64,000 nucleotides of DNA, from the NCBI GenBank assembly GCA_964537975.1, contig CAZIDP010000012.1, positions 31,798 to 95,797 of the forward strand, in the 5' to 3' direction. Source of the stretch: SCBR16-9 sp964537975 (GTDB lineage Bacteria; Hydrogenedentota; Hydrogenedentia; Hydrogenedentales; SCBR16-9). A program made the translations under genes and the position numbers. This document shows, one piece after another, positions 36,712-45,977 of the stretch (within the stretch, counting starts at the first letter, position 1; the number at the start of each line of letters is the position of its first letter). The notes beneath the pieces are model-generated. The model was given only the letters and a program-made list of their open reading frames with translations, ran no database searches and was not told the origin of the DNA.

Positions 36712-38184
36712 ATGAAAGATACGTACAAATTTCTTGCTTATGATCTTGGAGCAGAAAGTGGTCGTGCCGTAGTTGGGATTTTGAAAGACGGCAAAATAGA
36801 ACTGGATATCATCCATCGGTTTCGTACCGAAGGACTCATCATGCTTGGAACGCGGCAATGGGACCTGGCACGAATTTACGAAGAAATGATTGAAGGTATG
36901 GTGTTATGCGTTAATAAACATGGGGGAGATTTGGACGGTATAGGTGTTGATACCTGGGGTGTTGATTTTGGCCTTGTCGCTTCAGATGGTACCGTGCTTG
37001 CCAACCCCATACACTATCGAGACAAGCGTACAGAAGGTATGCAAGACCATGCATTTGAAATGGTGCCTCGTGAAGAAGTGTACAAATCGACCGGTATTCA
37101 ATTCCTTCCATTTAACACCATTTATCAACTTTTGAGCATGGTAAAAAATAACTCGCCGCTTCTTCCTCCTGCAAAGTCATTGATGTTGATGGGCGACTTA
37201 TTGGGGTATCTTTTGAGTGGGACTATGGCTTGTGAATATACCAATGCTTCAACAACCCAAATGCTGGATCCCTGGAAGAGAACCTGGAATGAAGACTTGC
37301 TTGATCGTTTGAATATACCGAAACATTTGTTGCTTGACCCCGTGTTGCCGGGTACTGTGTTGGGGCCGGTCTTGAAAGAACTGGTGAAGCGTACGGGCAT
37401 TTCTCCCGATGTGCCTGTAATTGCACCGGGCACCCATGATACTGCATCGGCGGTAGCGGCGGTTCCCGTTGCCAAGGGAAGTGCGCCCTGGGCATATCTC
37501 TCCAGTGGTACCTGGTCGTTGCAAGGAGTAGAGCTGGACGAACCCTGTGTTTCGGATGCAAGCCTGGCTGGGGACTTTACCAACGAAGGTGGTGTTGGCG
37601 GCAAAATTCGTTTCTTGAAAAATATCTTCGGTCTCTGGATCATTCAGGAATGTCGCCGTGCCTGGGAACGTGAAGGAGTCGCGCTGGATTATGAAACAAT
37701 AACAGCCGAAGCCCAAGCTGCCCAACCGTTTAAAGCTATTATTGGTCTGGATGATCCCCGCCTTCTGGCACCGGATAACATGCCCGAGTTGATCCAGACC
37801 TTGTGTCAAGAATCGGATCAACCTGTACCGCAAACCCGTGGCGAAATAGTTCGATGTGGCCTGGAAAGTCTGGCCTTAAAATATCGTCAAACGCTTCGGC
37901 GAATGGATAAAGTGCTTGGACGTACAACGGAAGTATTGCACATCATTGGTGGTGGAACACAGAATAAACTCCTTACCCAGATGACAGCAGATGCCTGCAA
38001 TATCCCTGTAGTGGCGGGGCCAGTAGAAGCCACAGTGCTCGGGAATATTGGCGTTCAAGCAATGGCGGTCGGTGCCATTGATTCACTCGATTCGATGCGC
38101 GAAGTTGTTGGGCGTTCCTTTGAACTTGAGCATTTTACACCAAAGAATACTGATGCCTGGGATAAGTTTGATAAGGATGAATAG
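36712..38184 (+). CDS. rhaB: Rhamnulokinase
   Basis: A 490-residue FGGY-family sugar kinase of the usual RhaB length. Family motifs are 'DLGAESGRAVVG' (phosphate-binding loop near residue 11), 'GVDTWGVDFGLV', 'PIHYRD', 'GTHDTASAVAAVP', 'YLSSGTWSLQGVEL' and the C-terminal 'GGGTQNKLLTQMTADAC' and 'EATVLGNIGVQAMA'. It phosphorylates L-rhamnulose to L-rhamnulose 1-phosphate in L-rhamnose breakdown. The isomerase (rhaA) and aldolase (rhaD) genes are not in the window. The alpha-L-rhamnosidases further on (49-56 kb) would supply rhamnose. The ribosome binding site is AGGGGA 7 bases from ATG. A terminator follows at once. Confidence 0.9.
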   Translation: MKDTYKFLAYDLGAESGRAVVGILKDGKIELDIIHRFRTEGLIMLGTRQWDLARIYEEMIEGMVLCVNKHGGDLDGIGVDTWGVDFGLVASDGTVLANPIHYRDKRTEGMQDHAFEMVPREEVYKSTGIQFLPFNTIYQLLSMVKNNSPLLPPAKSLMLMGDLLGYLLSGTMACEYTNASTTQMLDPWKRTWNEDLLDRLNIPKHLLLDPVLPGTVLGPVLKELVKRTGISPDVPVIAPGTHDTASAVAAVPVAKGSAPWAYLSSGTWSLQGVELDEPCVSDASLAGDFTNEGGVGGKIRFLKNIFGLWIIQECRRAWEREGVALDYETITAEAQAAQPFKAIIGLDDPRLLAPDNMPELIQTLCQESDQPVPQTRGEIVRCGLESLALKYRQTLRRMDKVLGRTTEVLHIIGGGTQNKLLTQMTADACNIPVVAGPVEATVLGNIGVQAMAVGAIDSLDSMREVVGRSFELEHFTPKNTDAWDKFDKDE

Positions 38185-38215
38185 ACCTTATATCGTCCCA
38201 TAAACAAAATTGATA

Positions 38216-38254
38216 GCCCTGGTCCTGAGAACTGGTTTTTCAGGGCCTTTTTTT
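38216..38254 (+). terminator. Rho-independent terminator of rhaB
   Basis: GCCCTG (38216-38221) pairs with CAGGGC (38241-38246) and is followed by seven T residues at 38248-38254. It lies about 30 bases past the rhaB stop. Confidence 0.8.
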
Positions 38255-38418
38255 CTGTTGGTTCCTGGCAGGTAAAAGGCCAGCCTTGTGCCTGGCGTGT
38301 CGACAGACCAACGCATCGCACCACATGAAATATATTGAGAACCAGGAGAGATTCTATAAAAATATATGGTGTTAGCGCAATTCTCAGTCAACAGTCCGCT
38401 TATTGATTTTGATTCGAC

Positions 38419-41367
38419 CTAATAACTGAGTATCCAATCGTATTCTTCCAAACCCGCGTCCACTGTGATTGATGTTCTGTGTAATACTGCATGCTCCATC
38501 ATATCGGCACTTGAAGGAACGTCCTGTGGATACAGCAAACTGATTGCGGTATATACTCCAGGTTGCAAGTGCAATGTTGTGTCGCCGCCCATATTAGCCA
38601 CAATATGCCGGGTCTGAATTAGATAGCTCAAAGGGTCTGGCTCGTTCTCACCGAAGTACACCTCTCCAAAAAAAATGTAGGTACTAAAAAGATACATACT
38701 TGCATCCAGGGCGTGCTGAACATGTACCTCAACTCCGGCACTGAGATCAAAATCCCGACGGCGATTCTCATTGGGCGCCAAGGTAAAGTAGTCTTCCTGT
38801 ACCAGGTTCGTTATGGTCTCGCCGAGAGATGCCCGAACGGTGGCCTGTACTTGCCCATACGGTAAATCACGTATCTCGTATGACCCATCGGCATTCACCT
38901 CTGCATGCTTCTGTTCCTGCTCGCTGCCACTGAAGACTCGTACAAACACACTGCCCTCTGTGGGCGGCATACCCTCAACACGAACTATCCCATAAATTCC
39001 AGATATGCCTGTTTGTTCAAAACGGAAATTCTCCACAGTTACCGCACCAGCCTCCAACAACACAGATGAACCCCGCCGTCGCCCATCATACCTGCAATCC
39101 ACCATGCCTGCGCCTGTATCCAAACCGCGAAACTGGTAAAAGCCTTCCGCGTCTGTAACTACTGTCGGTGTGAAGGCCATATTGAGCATGGTATCGCGAG
39201 TCATCCCGGTTTCCGAGCTGGTAAAATAGTTCAAGACAGCACCGGCTGCCGGTTCCGAGTTGATGGTCACATATCCCTCCAGTATCGCGCCTATCGGTAA
39301 AAGCAATTCTACATTTTTGGCTGGGACCGATATCTCTACCTGGGCATATCCATAATCCGCATGCATCGCTGTAAGGGTTATAGGTACCTCCGGTAAGCCC
39401 ACAATCGAGAAGTTGCCGTCCACGTCACTGTATGCAGCAACGATATCTTGTGAGCGCCAACCGTGACTGATGTCCAGGTATATCCATGCCCCTTGCACAG
39501 GTTGTCGACGTGTGTTCAGCACCCGACCTGCTACAGTACCGCCTTCCGTCAGTCGAATCGTTATCTCTGGAACGGTGTTGATTGTGGGTAGTTCAGAAAT
39601 CGATTCGATTCCGGGTGTGTAGCCGTCCGCACGTATGACCAGATATCCTGGGCGAGTAATATTATCCAGGATAAATCGCCCTTCAGGATGTTGTACCGCG
39701 GTATATCCGGCAATGGAACTGCGTAACTCATACTCCAGATAAAATTCGCCTGTGCTCGTCGCAGGTGTAAAATATTGATACATGAAGTAGGGAACGGGCT
39801 GGTTGTCTGCTGCCGCAAGCACCTGCACCGCAACGTGTCCGGCAGGCTCAAGTGTGACTCCCAGTGGTGGCGCCTCTGCTGTGGACTCCGTTTCAATGTC
39901 TGACAAACGTGCCTGTCCATATACTTCATGCGTTGCCTCAATTACGATCATGCCCGCAGGTAAATTATTCAACACAAAGTTCCCTGCTTCGTTGGTCGTA
40001 GTTGCCCTTACCGGGGTTTCATTAAATATTGCCAGAAGCTGTGCGCCTTCAACGGGGTTTTCCATGGTGTCGTACACATAGCCGTGTATAAAATTTTCTC
40101 TTGCTTCGGTATACACCAACATCAGGTCTTCAACTTGCTCACCAGCGGCCAGCGTCACCTGAACTACATCATCCGTGAAGTCAATAGCCTCACGCGGGAC
40201 TTTAGAATAGGGCATGAATACATAATTTCCTGGAACGAGGGATTCAATCGAAAAATGACCGGATTCGTTACATAAGACATTGGAGAAGGGGGGGCTCAAG
40301 TTCTCATCAGCATCCGGTTGCCAATACACCTGCATAGCTGGAAGCATATTGCCCGCAGCATCAACAACCTGCCCGGAAACCCGGGCAACAGGTACAAGCA
40401 CGATCTCATAATCTGTTATACTTGGGGCGCGGAAGTGTATCGGTTCCATGGGCAATGCCATGTATCCGTTCCCACTGGCATCCACCAGATATCCCAAACC
40501 TTCAATCATGCCCTGAAAATGAAACGCGCCAGCCGTATCACTGACGGTATTGAAAGTACCCAACCTGCTGTTTAACGTTACATTGATGTGTCCAAGTGGA
40601 TTGCCGTTCGCGTCAACGGTCATTCCAGAAAAGGCAATGCCCGGGTCTACCTCAAAATTCAACTCGGCCATTTCCCCTGCGCGTACCGTAACAAATCGCA
40701 TGGTCTCTGGCTCGAATGCACGGTTCCAACGAAATGGCGCATCATAATCCATGCTATACACACCGGCAGGTAAACCATGAATCGCGTAGTACCCTTCGGC
40801 ATCGGTAAGCGTGCGTAGCGCTGTTGTGCGTTGCATGATGCGGCCACCTGGTGCCATTGCCAACACGGAAACATCGGTTAGCCCTTCTCCCGTCGCAGCG
40901 TTACGTACCCACCCGACAATTCCTCCGCCTTGCGTTACCACCAGGAATAAAGGATCATTCAAGTCCATTGCAGATACAGTTGTAACCCCGTCCACCAAGG
41001 CATACCCGGCTGTCAGCAAGGTAATCTGGTAGTCATCCCCAGGCATGGTTTCAAATTGAAAGCGTCCTGTATCGTTTGTTGTGGTCTCGCTCAATATTGC
41101 GGGGTTGCTCATGGACTCCATACGCAAGTCCAAGCCCGCGACATTGACCGAATCCGTCAAGCCATGCAATTGGCCGTGGAAGCCCAATGCTTCATGGTCT
41201 TCCAAATCATCACCTATTGGTTCGATTGTAGGGAGAACCGCTACAGGTACGATATCCTCAGCCGGCAGACCGGGGGCTGGTTCTTCCTGTGGGTTGTCAA
41301 CTGGCCACAACATCCAGACTACCAGAATGAGTACGAGTGCAAATACAAGATAGGTCGCTTTGCGCAT
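38419..41367 (-). CDS. Membrane-anchored protein with nine carboxypeptidase-regulatory-like repeats
   Basis: A 982-residue protein with an N-terminal membrane segment (about 5-22), then a Pro/Glu-rich linker and about nine beta-sandwich repeats of the CarboxypepD regulatory / Cna-B-like type. Each shows a 'Gly-x-Val-x-Asp/Asn' start and a 'Thr-Asp-x-x-Gly-x-Phe-x-Phe-x-x-Leu-Pro-x-Gly-x-Tyr' end, for example 'TDAEGYYAIHGLPAGVYSM', 'TNEAGNFVLNNLPAGM', 'YSDVDGNFSIVGLP' and 'NADGSYEIRDLPYGQV'. The last ~100 residues are a separate domain. Such stalks hold binding modules away from the membrane. AAGG precedes ATG 41367, and the gene follows the 41413 gene by 46 bases in an operon. Partner and ligand are unknown. 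Confidence 0.75.
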   Translation of the reverse strand: MRKATYLVFALVLILVVWMLWPVDNPQEEPAPGLPAEDIVPVAVLPTIEPIGDDLEDHEALGFHGQLHGLTDSVNVAGLDLRMESMSNPAILSETTTNDTGRFQFETMPGDDYQITLLTAGYALVDGVTTVSAMDLNDPLFLVVTQGGGIVGWVRNAATGEGLTDVSVLAMAPGGRIMQRTTALRTLTDAEGYYAIHGLPAGVYSMDYDAPFRWNRAFEPETMRFVTVRAGEMAELNFEVDPGIAFSGMTVDANGNPLGHINVTLNSRLGTFNTVSDTAGAFHFQGMIEGLGYLVDASGNGYMALPMEPIHFRAPSITDYEIVLVPVARVSGQVVDAAGNMLPAMQVYWQPDADENLSPPFSNVLCNESGHFSIESLVPGNYVFMPYSKVPREAIDFTDDVVQVTLAAGEQVEDLMLVYTEARENFIHGYVYDTMENPVEGAQLLAIFNETPVRATTTNEAGNFVLNNLPAGMIVIEATHEVYGQARLSDIETESTAEAPPLGVTLEPAGHVAVQVLAAADNQPVPYFMYQYFTPATSTGEFYLEYELRSSIAGYTAVQHPEGRFILDNITRPGYLVIRADGYTPGIESISELPTINTVPEITIRLTEGGTVAGRVLNTRRQPVQGAWIYLDISHGWRSQDIVAAYSDVDGNFSIVGLPEVPITLTAMHADYGYAQVEISVPAKNVELLLPIGAILEGYVTINSEPAAGAVLNYFTSSETGMTRDTMLNMAFTPTVVTDAEGFYQFRGLDTGAGMVDCRYDGRRRGSSVLLEAGAVTVENFRFEQTGISGIYGIVRVEGMPPTEGSVFVRVFSGSEQEQKHAEVNADGSYEIRDLPYGQVQATVRASLGETITNLVQEDYFTLAPNENRRRDFDLSAGVEVHVQHALDASMYLFSTYIFFGEVYFGENEPDPLSYLIQTRHIVANMGGDTTLHLQPGVYTAISLLYPQDVPSSADMMEHAVLHRTSITVDAGLEEYDWILSY

Positions 41368-41412
41368 GATGTCAACCTTGGTATTGTTAAATCTGTTTTT
41401 TGTCGCTTAAAA

Positions 41413-42426
41413 TTATTCTGACGAGGCAGATTTCCGTTTGCAAAACATAAGATAAAACATCAACAACAAGACAATAGCACTGAACACCAGAATAAAACCT
41501 GAAATAGCATACCTGCTATCATGCTCAACAGCTTCACTTAAATCATCTTCTATAAAAAATGAAGCAAAATGCTCTTCAAAAGTCTTGGTTGCGGACTCAT
41601 CACCCCACGTTAGTACTAATTTAGCCCGCTCATCAAATACCATCATGCCTTCCGTAAACGTGAAATCAAATTCCTCCAACAGTATAGGCTCGTTTATCAC
41701 TATACTATTAACATTATACACGTTCTCTCCTCGATCATATGCTGTAATCAGCCCTTTTATCGGAAAAAATACCTCTCCTGCCTTGTGAAAATCAAGATTC
41801 TTTAATGTAAATGACAACGCACCATCCCTGAATGATTCATATTGCTTGAGAGTAAAGTTTTTGTCGATAGAAAAATAGAATTTACACTGATGTTCATCAC
41901 CTGAAGAAACCACAATACATTGCTCATTGTCAACCATTTCCACACCCAATAATACTGCGTTTTTATGTAATAGCCACTCTTGAATAGAACGACCATTTAT
42001 ATTGTATCCAAATCCACGTAAAGCGCCAACACTAGCCGAAGGATCAATCATCAGTCTGGATTTTATTTCATCATCAGACAATATCGTACCCCTACTCGGC
42101 AGATCAGAAACTGGATCATCCCAAGTCAAAGCTCTGCCCTCCTTTCCATTGTAAGCATGGGATTGCTTGAAACTGTATCGGTCTTCACTTGGATGATAAG
42201 TCATACTATCGAGTCTGATCGTATTGTTTTCGAAGTCATGTATATAAAAGTTGATCTTAAGCATCTCACTTGGCAGGTGTAATGCATATGTCATATCGGA
42301 TTCAATTCTCAATGTTTTTATATGGGAGAAATTAGTGCTCACCGCCATGCGTATATCATCCAAATCGAAATCGATGTCCATTGAGCCTAAACAGGCCATT
42401 AAGTAAAGTATCTGTATACAGTTCAT
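41413..42426 (-). CDS. Putative lipoprotein with C-terminal transmembrane helix, unknown function
   Basis: A 337-residue protein. The start ATG 42426 is preceded by AAGGTGG (8 bases), better than the upstream GTG. The N-terminus 'MNCIQILYLMAC' resembles a very short lipoprotein signal with Cys12. The body is beta-rich, with repeated 'x-Phe-Tyr-Ile/Ser-Asp' strands that recall LolA/DUF4412-type envelope folds. A transmembrane helix (about 300-325, 'ISGFILVFSAIVLLLMFY') with a Lys/Arg-rich tail closes the protein, so two membrane attachments are possible. It precedes the nine-repeat protein gene by 46 bases and is likely its operon partner. Confidence 0.55.
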   Translation of the reverse strand: MNCIQILYLMACLGSMDIDFDLDDIRMAVSTNFSHIKTLRIESDMTYALHLPSEMLKINFYIHDFENNTIRLDSMTYHPSEDRYSFKQSHAYNGKEGRALTWDDPVSDLPSRGTILSDDEIKSRLMIDPSASVGALRGFGYNINGRSIQEWLLHKNAVLLGVEMVDNEQCIVVSSGDEHQCKFYFSIDKNFTLKQYESFRDGALSFTLKNLDFHKAGEVFFPIKGLITAYDRGENVYNVNSIVINEPILLEEFDFTFTEGMMVFDERAKLVLTWGDESATKTFEEHFASFFIEDDLSEAVEHDSRYAISGFILVFSAIVLLLMFYLMFCKRKSASSE

Positions 42427-42796
42427 AGTTACCACCTTGAAATATAATTTTGTAATATTGGTTGTGCAGGCACACAGTCTTTGTTAATGCTAATTTTAAA
42501 AAACAAGCAAAAACAAATTACAGGGAATGCCAAGGGTACATGCCTTAACGGTCTGCTTCGAGCACGTAATCAAAATTGTCCCATATGCCTTTCGAAACAA
42601 TCACAATTGTATGAGTTTTAATATTTTATAAACATTAAGCTGTTTTATGTTATTGACATCTGAGCTATTATATGTTATTTTTGTGATATGCTTTCATGTG
42701 GGAAATGGGTGAAGGTATATCCTGTTTTTCATTATGGGGGACAGTAAGTCATGCATAGCGTATCCATAGGGGAACCGCTTCAGCAAGGAGAGATTC
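42427..42796. other. Divergent intergenic region
   Basis: About 370 bases between the minus-strand pair and the CBM9/Ig gene. It holds the promoter at 42653-42681. No other repeat or RNA is recognised. Confidence 0.4.
42653..42681 (+). promoter_or_regulatory. Candidate sigma-70 promoter for the CBM9/Ig gene
   Basis: TTGACA (42653-42658), a 17-base spacer and TATTTT (42676-42681). It gives a leader of about 110 bases before ATG 42797. Confidence 0.5.
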
Positions 42797-43882
42797 ATGT
42801 TTAACGAAGTACCACGAATGTTTTGGTCCGTAATGTTGTCTTTTATGGTGTGTAGTATGGCCCTGGCACAGACCGGTTTTGACTATACTGCACCCTATAC
42901 TGCAACTCCGCCAACGATTGATGGCGTAATTGATGAAGGAGAGTACCTGGGTGAAGCAATCCTGGTGAATCCAGACACATTGAATAGCCTGGGAGGGAGT
43001 ATGAGTTCTGGTGATTCAGCCAATGAAGCATTGTATTGGTTATCATGGGACAATGATGCCTTGTACATGGCCGCACGTGTCAGAGATGCAAATGTGGTGT
43101 ACAACTCGAATCAGGGTGGCGCATTGAACAATACGGACGGGGTTCAGTTGTGTACCGATCATCAATTGCTGCAATCAGGAGGTATGGATACACCAGGAAT
43201 TCACATCCACGATGTTGTGCCAGGCCAAGCCGATGACAATGATACCGCGGCATATTGGCAACATTGGAATGGGAATCCTCCGGATACATTTCCCAATGCT
43301 GAATGGGCTGGGCGTACTACCGCTGAAGGTTATGAAGTTGAGCTGATGCTTCCCTGGAGTGACTTCACACCAGACGCCCCTACTCCAGAGATAGGCATGC
43401 AAATGGGTTATATGCTGTTGATGATGGATTTTGACGGACCTGGTGCCCAAGTTGATCTCTGGTGGACAGGTGGTGGTGCCATTGGTTCACCGGCAGACTG
43501 GAATGTATTGACCCTCGGTGAAGAAATCGATCTTTCCTTGTCGGTACATATCAGTGGGAAATCTTTGGTCGTAGTGGGTAGTGAAGTAGCATTGACTGCC
43601 CAAGTTACACATGCTGTTGGTGATGTAAGCTATGTATGGTACAAAGACGGACAAGAGTTACCAGGTGAAATCTTCAGCACACTGTTGCTGAGTGATGTCG
43701 TAGAAGAAGATGCTGGTACCTATTCCGTACAGGTTATAGATGAAGAAGAAAATATCGCGGAAGTGAGTTTTGTACTGACTGTTGTAGAAACATTGCCTCT
43801 GACAAGTTTGCCATGGATGATTTTCCTATCAACGGTTGCTGTTTTTGGTGGCATGGTGTTGGTGCGTCGTCAACAGGTGTAA
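42797..43882 (+). CDS. Surface protein with CBM9-like domain, Ig-like domain and C-terminal anchor
   Basis: A 361-residue exported protein. The signal peptide is about 1-24 ('MVCSMALAQ'). Residues of about 25-235 match the CBM9-like carbohydrate-binding fold ('TPPTIDGVIDEGEYLGEA', 'YWLSWDNDALYMAARVRD', 'EGYEVELMLPWSDF', 'DWNVLTLGE'). Residues of about 240-330 form an Ig-like domain ('SYVWYKDGQELPGE'), nearly parallel to that of the 12959 protein. A Leu-Pro-Leu-Thr motif, hydrophobic helix and Arg-Arg tail end it. Sugar binding at the cell surface is the likely role. AAGGAGA precedes ATG 42797. A strong terminator follows. Confidence 0.75.
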   Translation: MFNEVPRMFWSVMLSFMVCSMALAQTGFDYTAPYTATPPTIDGVIDEGEYLGEAILVNPDTLNSLGGSMSSGDSANEALYWLSWDNDALYMAARVRDANVVYNSNQGGALNNTDGVQLCTDHQLLQSGGMDTPGIHIHDVVPGQADDNDTAAYWQHWNGNPPDTFPNAEWAGRTTAEGYEVELMLPWSDFTPDAPTPEIGMQMGYMLLMMDFDGPGAQVDLWWTGGGAIGSPADWNVLTLGEEIDLSLSVHISGKSLVVVGSEVALTAQVTHAVGDVSYVWYKDGQELPGEIFSTLLLSDVVEEDAGTYSVQVIDEEENIAEVSFVLTVVETLPLTSLPWMIFLSTVAVFGGMVLVRRQQV

Positions 43883-43922
43883 ACAACACGCTGAATTATA
43901 TACCAATTGAATGTAGAAGAAA

Positions 43923-43962
43923 CCCCTGCCTGGTTAAGTTTGAGAACAGGCAGGGGCTTTTG
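43923..43962 (+). terminator. Rho-independent terminator of the CBM9/Ig gene
   Basis: Ten-base stem CCCCTGCCTG (43923-43932) pairs with CAGGCAGGGG (43947-43956), then CTTTTGC. It lies 40 bases past the stop. The T run is short, but the stem is perfect. Confidence 0.75.
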
Positions 43963-44018
43963 CTAAAAACTAGATAATTGCATGTTGTAAAAACATTAGC
44001 ATCGTTTACGATATAGAA

Positions 44019-44870
44019 TTATATCTCATCTCGTATTTCGTCGGTGTTTTTCTTGTGCGGGGCAAGTCCTTGCCAGGCTCGTAGACGCAATGCTCTGGGT
44101 GTTACACCACATCGCTCTTTGATTGCCCGGCTGAAATGAGCCGGCGTTTTAAACCCAGTACGCCAGGAGACTTCTGCAACGGGAATACCCGTATCGATTA
44201 GCATTTGCAGTGCCCTCCGTAATCGAATTTCCCAGAGATATTGTATTGGTGTTACACCGGTTTGTTTGCGAAAGAGCCGTGACATATGTGCTGGAGATAA
44301 CCGCGCTACCTCGCCAAGGGTTCGCATATCAATGTTTTCTGAAAAATGCAATTCAATATAGCGTTGGACTCGGAGTACAGGTTGTGCCTTGGGTAAAGTC
44401 AGGTCAATGATTCCATGTGCACATAAAATAAAGTCCAGCAGCAAGCTTTCCGCCAACCGGCATCTCATCAAATTTAATACCGGATCAACCACATACCCCA
44501 TATCGATTCCCAACCGTATGAGTTGTTTCATGCGGGAAGAAATGGTTGTTTTAAATGGTAAATCGACAAGTAGGGAAGTATAGGTCTCATTGAGTTCGCC
44601 GCAAGTCAGTGCACACCAGGTATGGACTGAAGGTGACTTGTCTGTAAATTGAAAATGTTCTTCATGGCCGGGATACAACAAACATACCTCATTCTCATGT
44701 AACCCTTGTTGCGTACCATCAATGGAAATGGTAACACTTCCTTCATGTAGAAGCACCAACTGGTAATCTTGCTGGATGCGTGGACCCCACTGACCATCTG
44801 GCATGTATCGTGCTTCACCAAAGAACACGTGCTGCAGCGGTAGCGATGGAACAGGTTCGGATATCATCAA
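44019..44870 (-). CDS. AraC-family transcriptional regulator
   Basis: A 283-residue regulator. The N-terminal ~100 residues are a cupin-like sensor domain ('QLVLLHEGSVTISIDGTQ', 'CLLYPGHEEHF'), as in sugar-responsive AraC members. The C-terminal ~100 residues carry two helix-turn-helix motifs ('MRTLGEVARLSPAHMSRLF', 'VAEVSWRTGFKTPAHFSRAI') with the conserved 'FRKQTGVTPIQYLWEIRLRR'. It is divergent from the PhyH gene at 45041 and near the glycan locus, so it probably activates one or both in response to a carbohydrate. The ribosome binding site is weak; two tandem ATGs (44870 and 44867) are possible starts. Confidence 0.85.
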   Translation of the reverse strand: MMISEPVPSLPLQHVFFGEARYMPDGQWGPRIQQDYQLVLLHEGSVTISIDGTQQGLHENEVCLLYPGHEEHFQFTDKSPSVHTWCALTCGELNETYTSLLVDLPFKTTISSRMKQLIRLGIDMGYVVDPVLNLMRCRLAESLLLDFILCAHGIIDLTLPKAQPVLRVQRYIELHFSENIDMRTLGEVARLSPAHMSRLFRKQTGVTPIQYLWEIRLRRALQMLIDTGIPVAEVSWRTGFKTPAHFSRAIKERCGVTPRALRLRAWQGLAPHKKNTDEIRDEI

Positions 44871-45040
44871 TAACTTTGATCCAATACGTTTTTGACAGAT
44901 TAATGAATGGGAATCATGTTTACAGTATCATTGTTTTCAATGGTATTGTGTATAAATAAATTACTGCTCATATTTTTATTTTATACAAGCGTTAATTTCT
45001 ATATATTTCAAATCTTTTGCTTGGAGGTATGATTGTAATT

Positions 45041-45961
45041 ATGGCAAGCACCCTGAAGTCTATACAAGGAAACAACAAAGATTTGTTAACCATGTCAGAA
45101 GACCAAGTGGCTCAATATTTTGAATATGGGTTTACGATTCTTGAAAACGCCCTCAACACTGTTGAGATTGAAGCGTTGCGTGAAGATGCATTGAAGCTTT
45201 GCCGTTGGGAGTATGGGCCAATAAACAATGATACCCCACCACTTTCAGAAGAAAGTGATGCCGATTTGCTGGCACGACATTTGTGTATTCATTTCCCCCA
45301 CAAGCTCTCCAGCTTGATGTATGAAACATTACTCCATGATGCAATTCGGAATGCCCTGCAACATGTTATTGGAGCAAATGTAAAATGTATGCAGTCAATG
45401 TTGTTCATCAAAGCATCGAGTATGCCTGGGCAAGCCTGGCATCAGGATGAAATATATATTCCGACACGCGACCGTTCACTGACTGGCGCCTGGATTGCGT
45501 TGGATGATGCCCGGATCGACAATGGCTGTTTGTGGGTGATCCCCGGATCGCACAAGCATGGGATATTGTGGCCACAGAAGCAACAACAGGATGTACGATT
45601 TGATTGTGCCGCTGAGAGCTATGGTTTCCCCTACACAGACAAAGACGAGATTCCAGTCGAGGTCGATGCTGGTAGTGTACTTATTTTTAATGGGTATCTG
45701 CTGCATCGCTCGCTTCCGAACACCCGTAAGGAAGGATACCGCAGGGTGCTTGTCAACCACTACATGAGTGCAGAATCGTTGTTGCCCTGGTTTCCTTCAG
45801 GTGAAGACACACCGATGGCCCAACTTGATGTTCGCGACATTGTCATGGTTTGCGGAAGCGACCCCTATGCATGGAAAGGTACTGAAGACATTTTCAAGGC
45901 ACATTTGCGTCCCCATGGTAAAGGGGGTTGTGTAGAGAAAGCCGATGAAGACAGTACTTGA
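45041..45961 (+). CDS. Phytanoyl-CoA dioxygenase (PhyH) family protein
   Basis: A 306-residue Fe(II)/2-oxoglutarate dioxygenase-fold protein. The metal triad is visible: His134 and Asp136 in 'AWHQDE', and His222 in 'YLLHRSLPN', with an Arg a few residues on for 2-oxoglutarate ('EGYRRVLVNHY'). The strand 'TGAWIALDDARIDNGCLWVI' and 'PGSHKHG' are family hallmarks. PhyH members hydroxylate small molecules such as halogenated, phosphonate or sugar-derived compounds. The substrate here is unknown; the context suggests glycan-linked metabolism. ATG 45041 is taken as start, since GGAGG is 13 bases upstream, while ATG 45029 is only one base from it. Confidence 0.8.
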   Translation: MASTLKSIQGNNKDLLTMSEDQVAQYFEYGFTILENALNTVEIEALREDALKLCRWEYGPINNDTPPLSEESDADLLARHLCIHFPHKLSSLMYETLLHDAIRNALQHVIGANVKCMQSMLFIKASSMPGQAWHQDEIYIPTRDRSLTGAWIALDDARIDNGCLWVIPGSHKHGILWPQKQQQDVRFDCAAESYGFPYTDKDEIPVEVDAGSVLIFNGYLLHRSLPNTRKEGYRRVLVNHYMSAESLLPWFPSGEDTPMAQLDVRDIVMVCGSDPYAWKGTEDIFKAHLRPHGKGGCVEKADEDST

Positions 45962-45977
45962 TGCCGTTGTCTGCACC

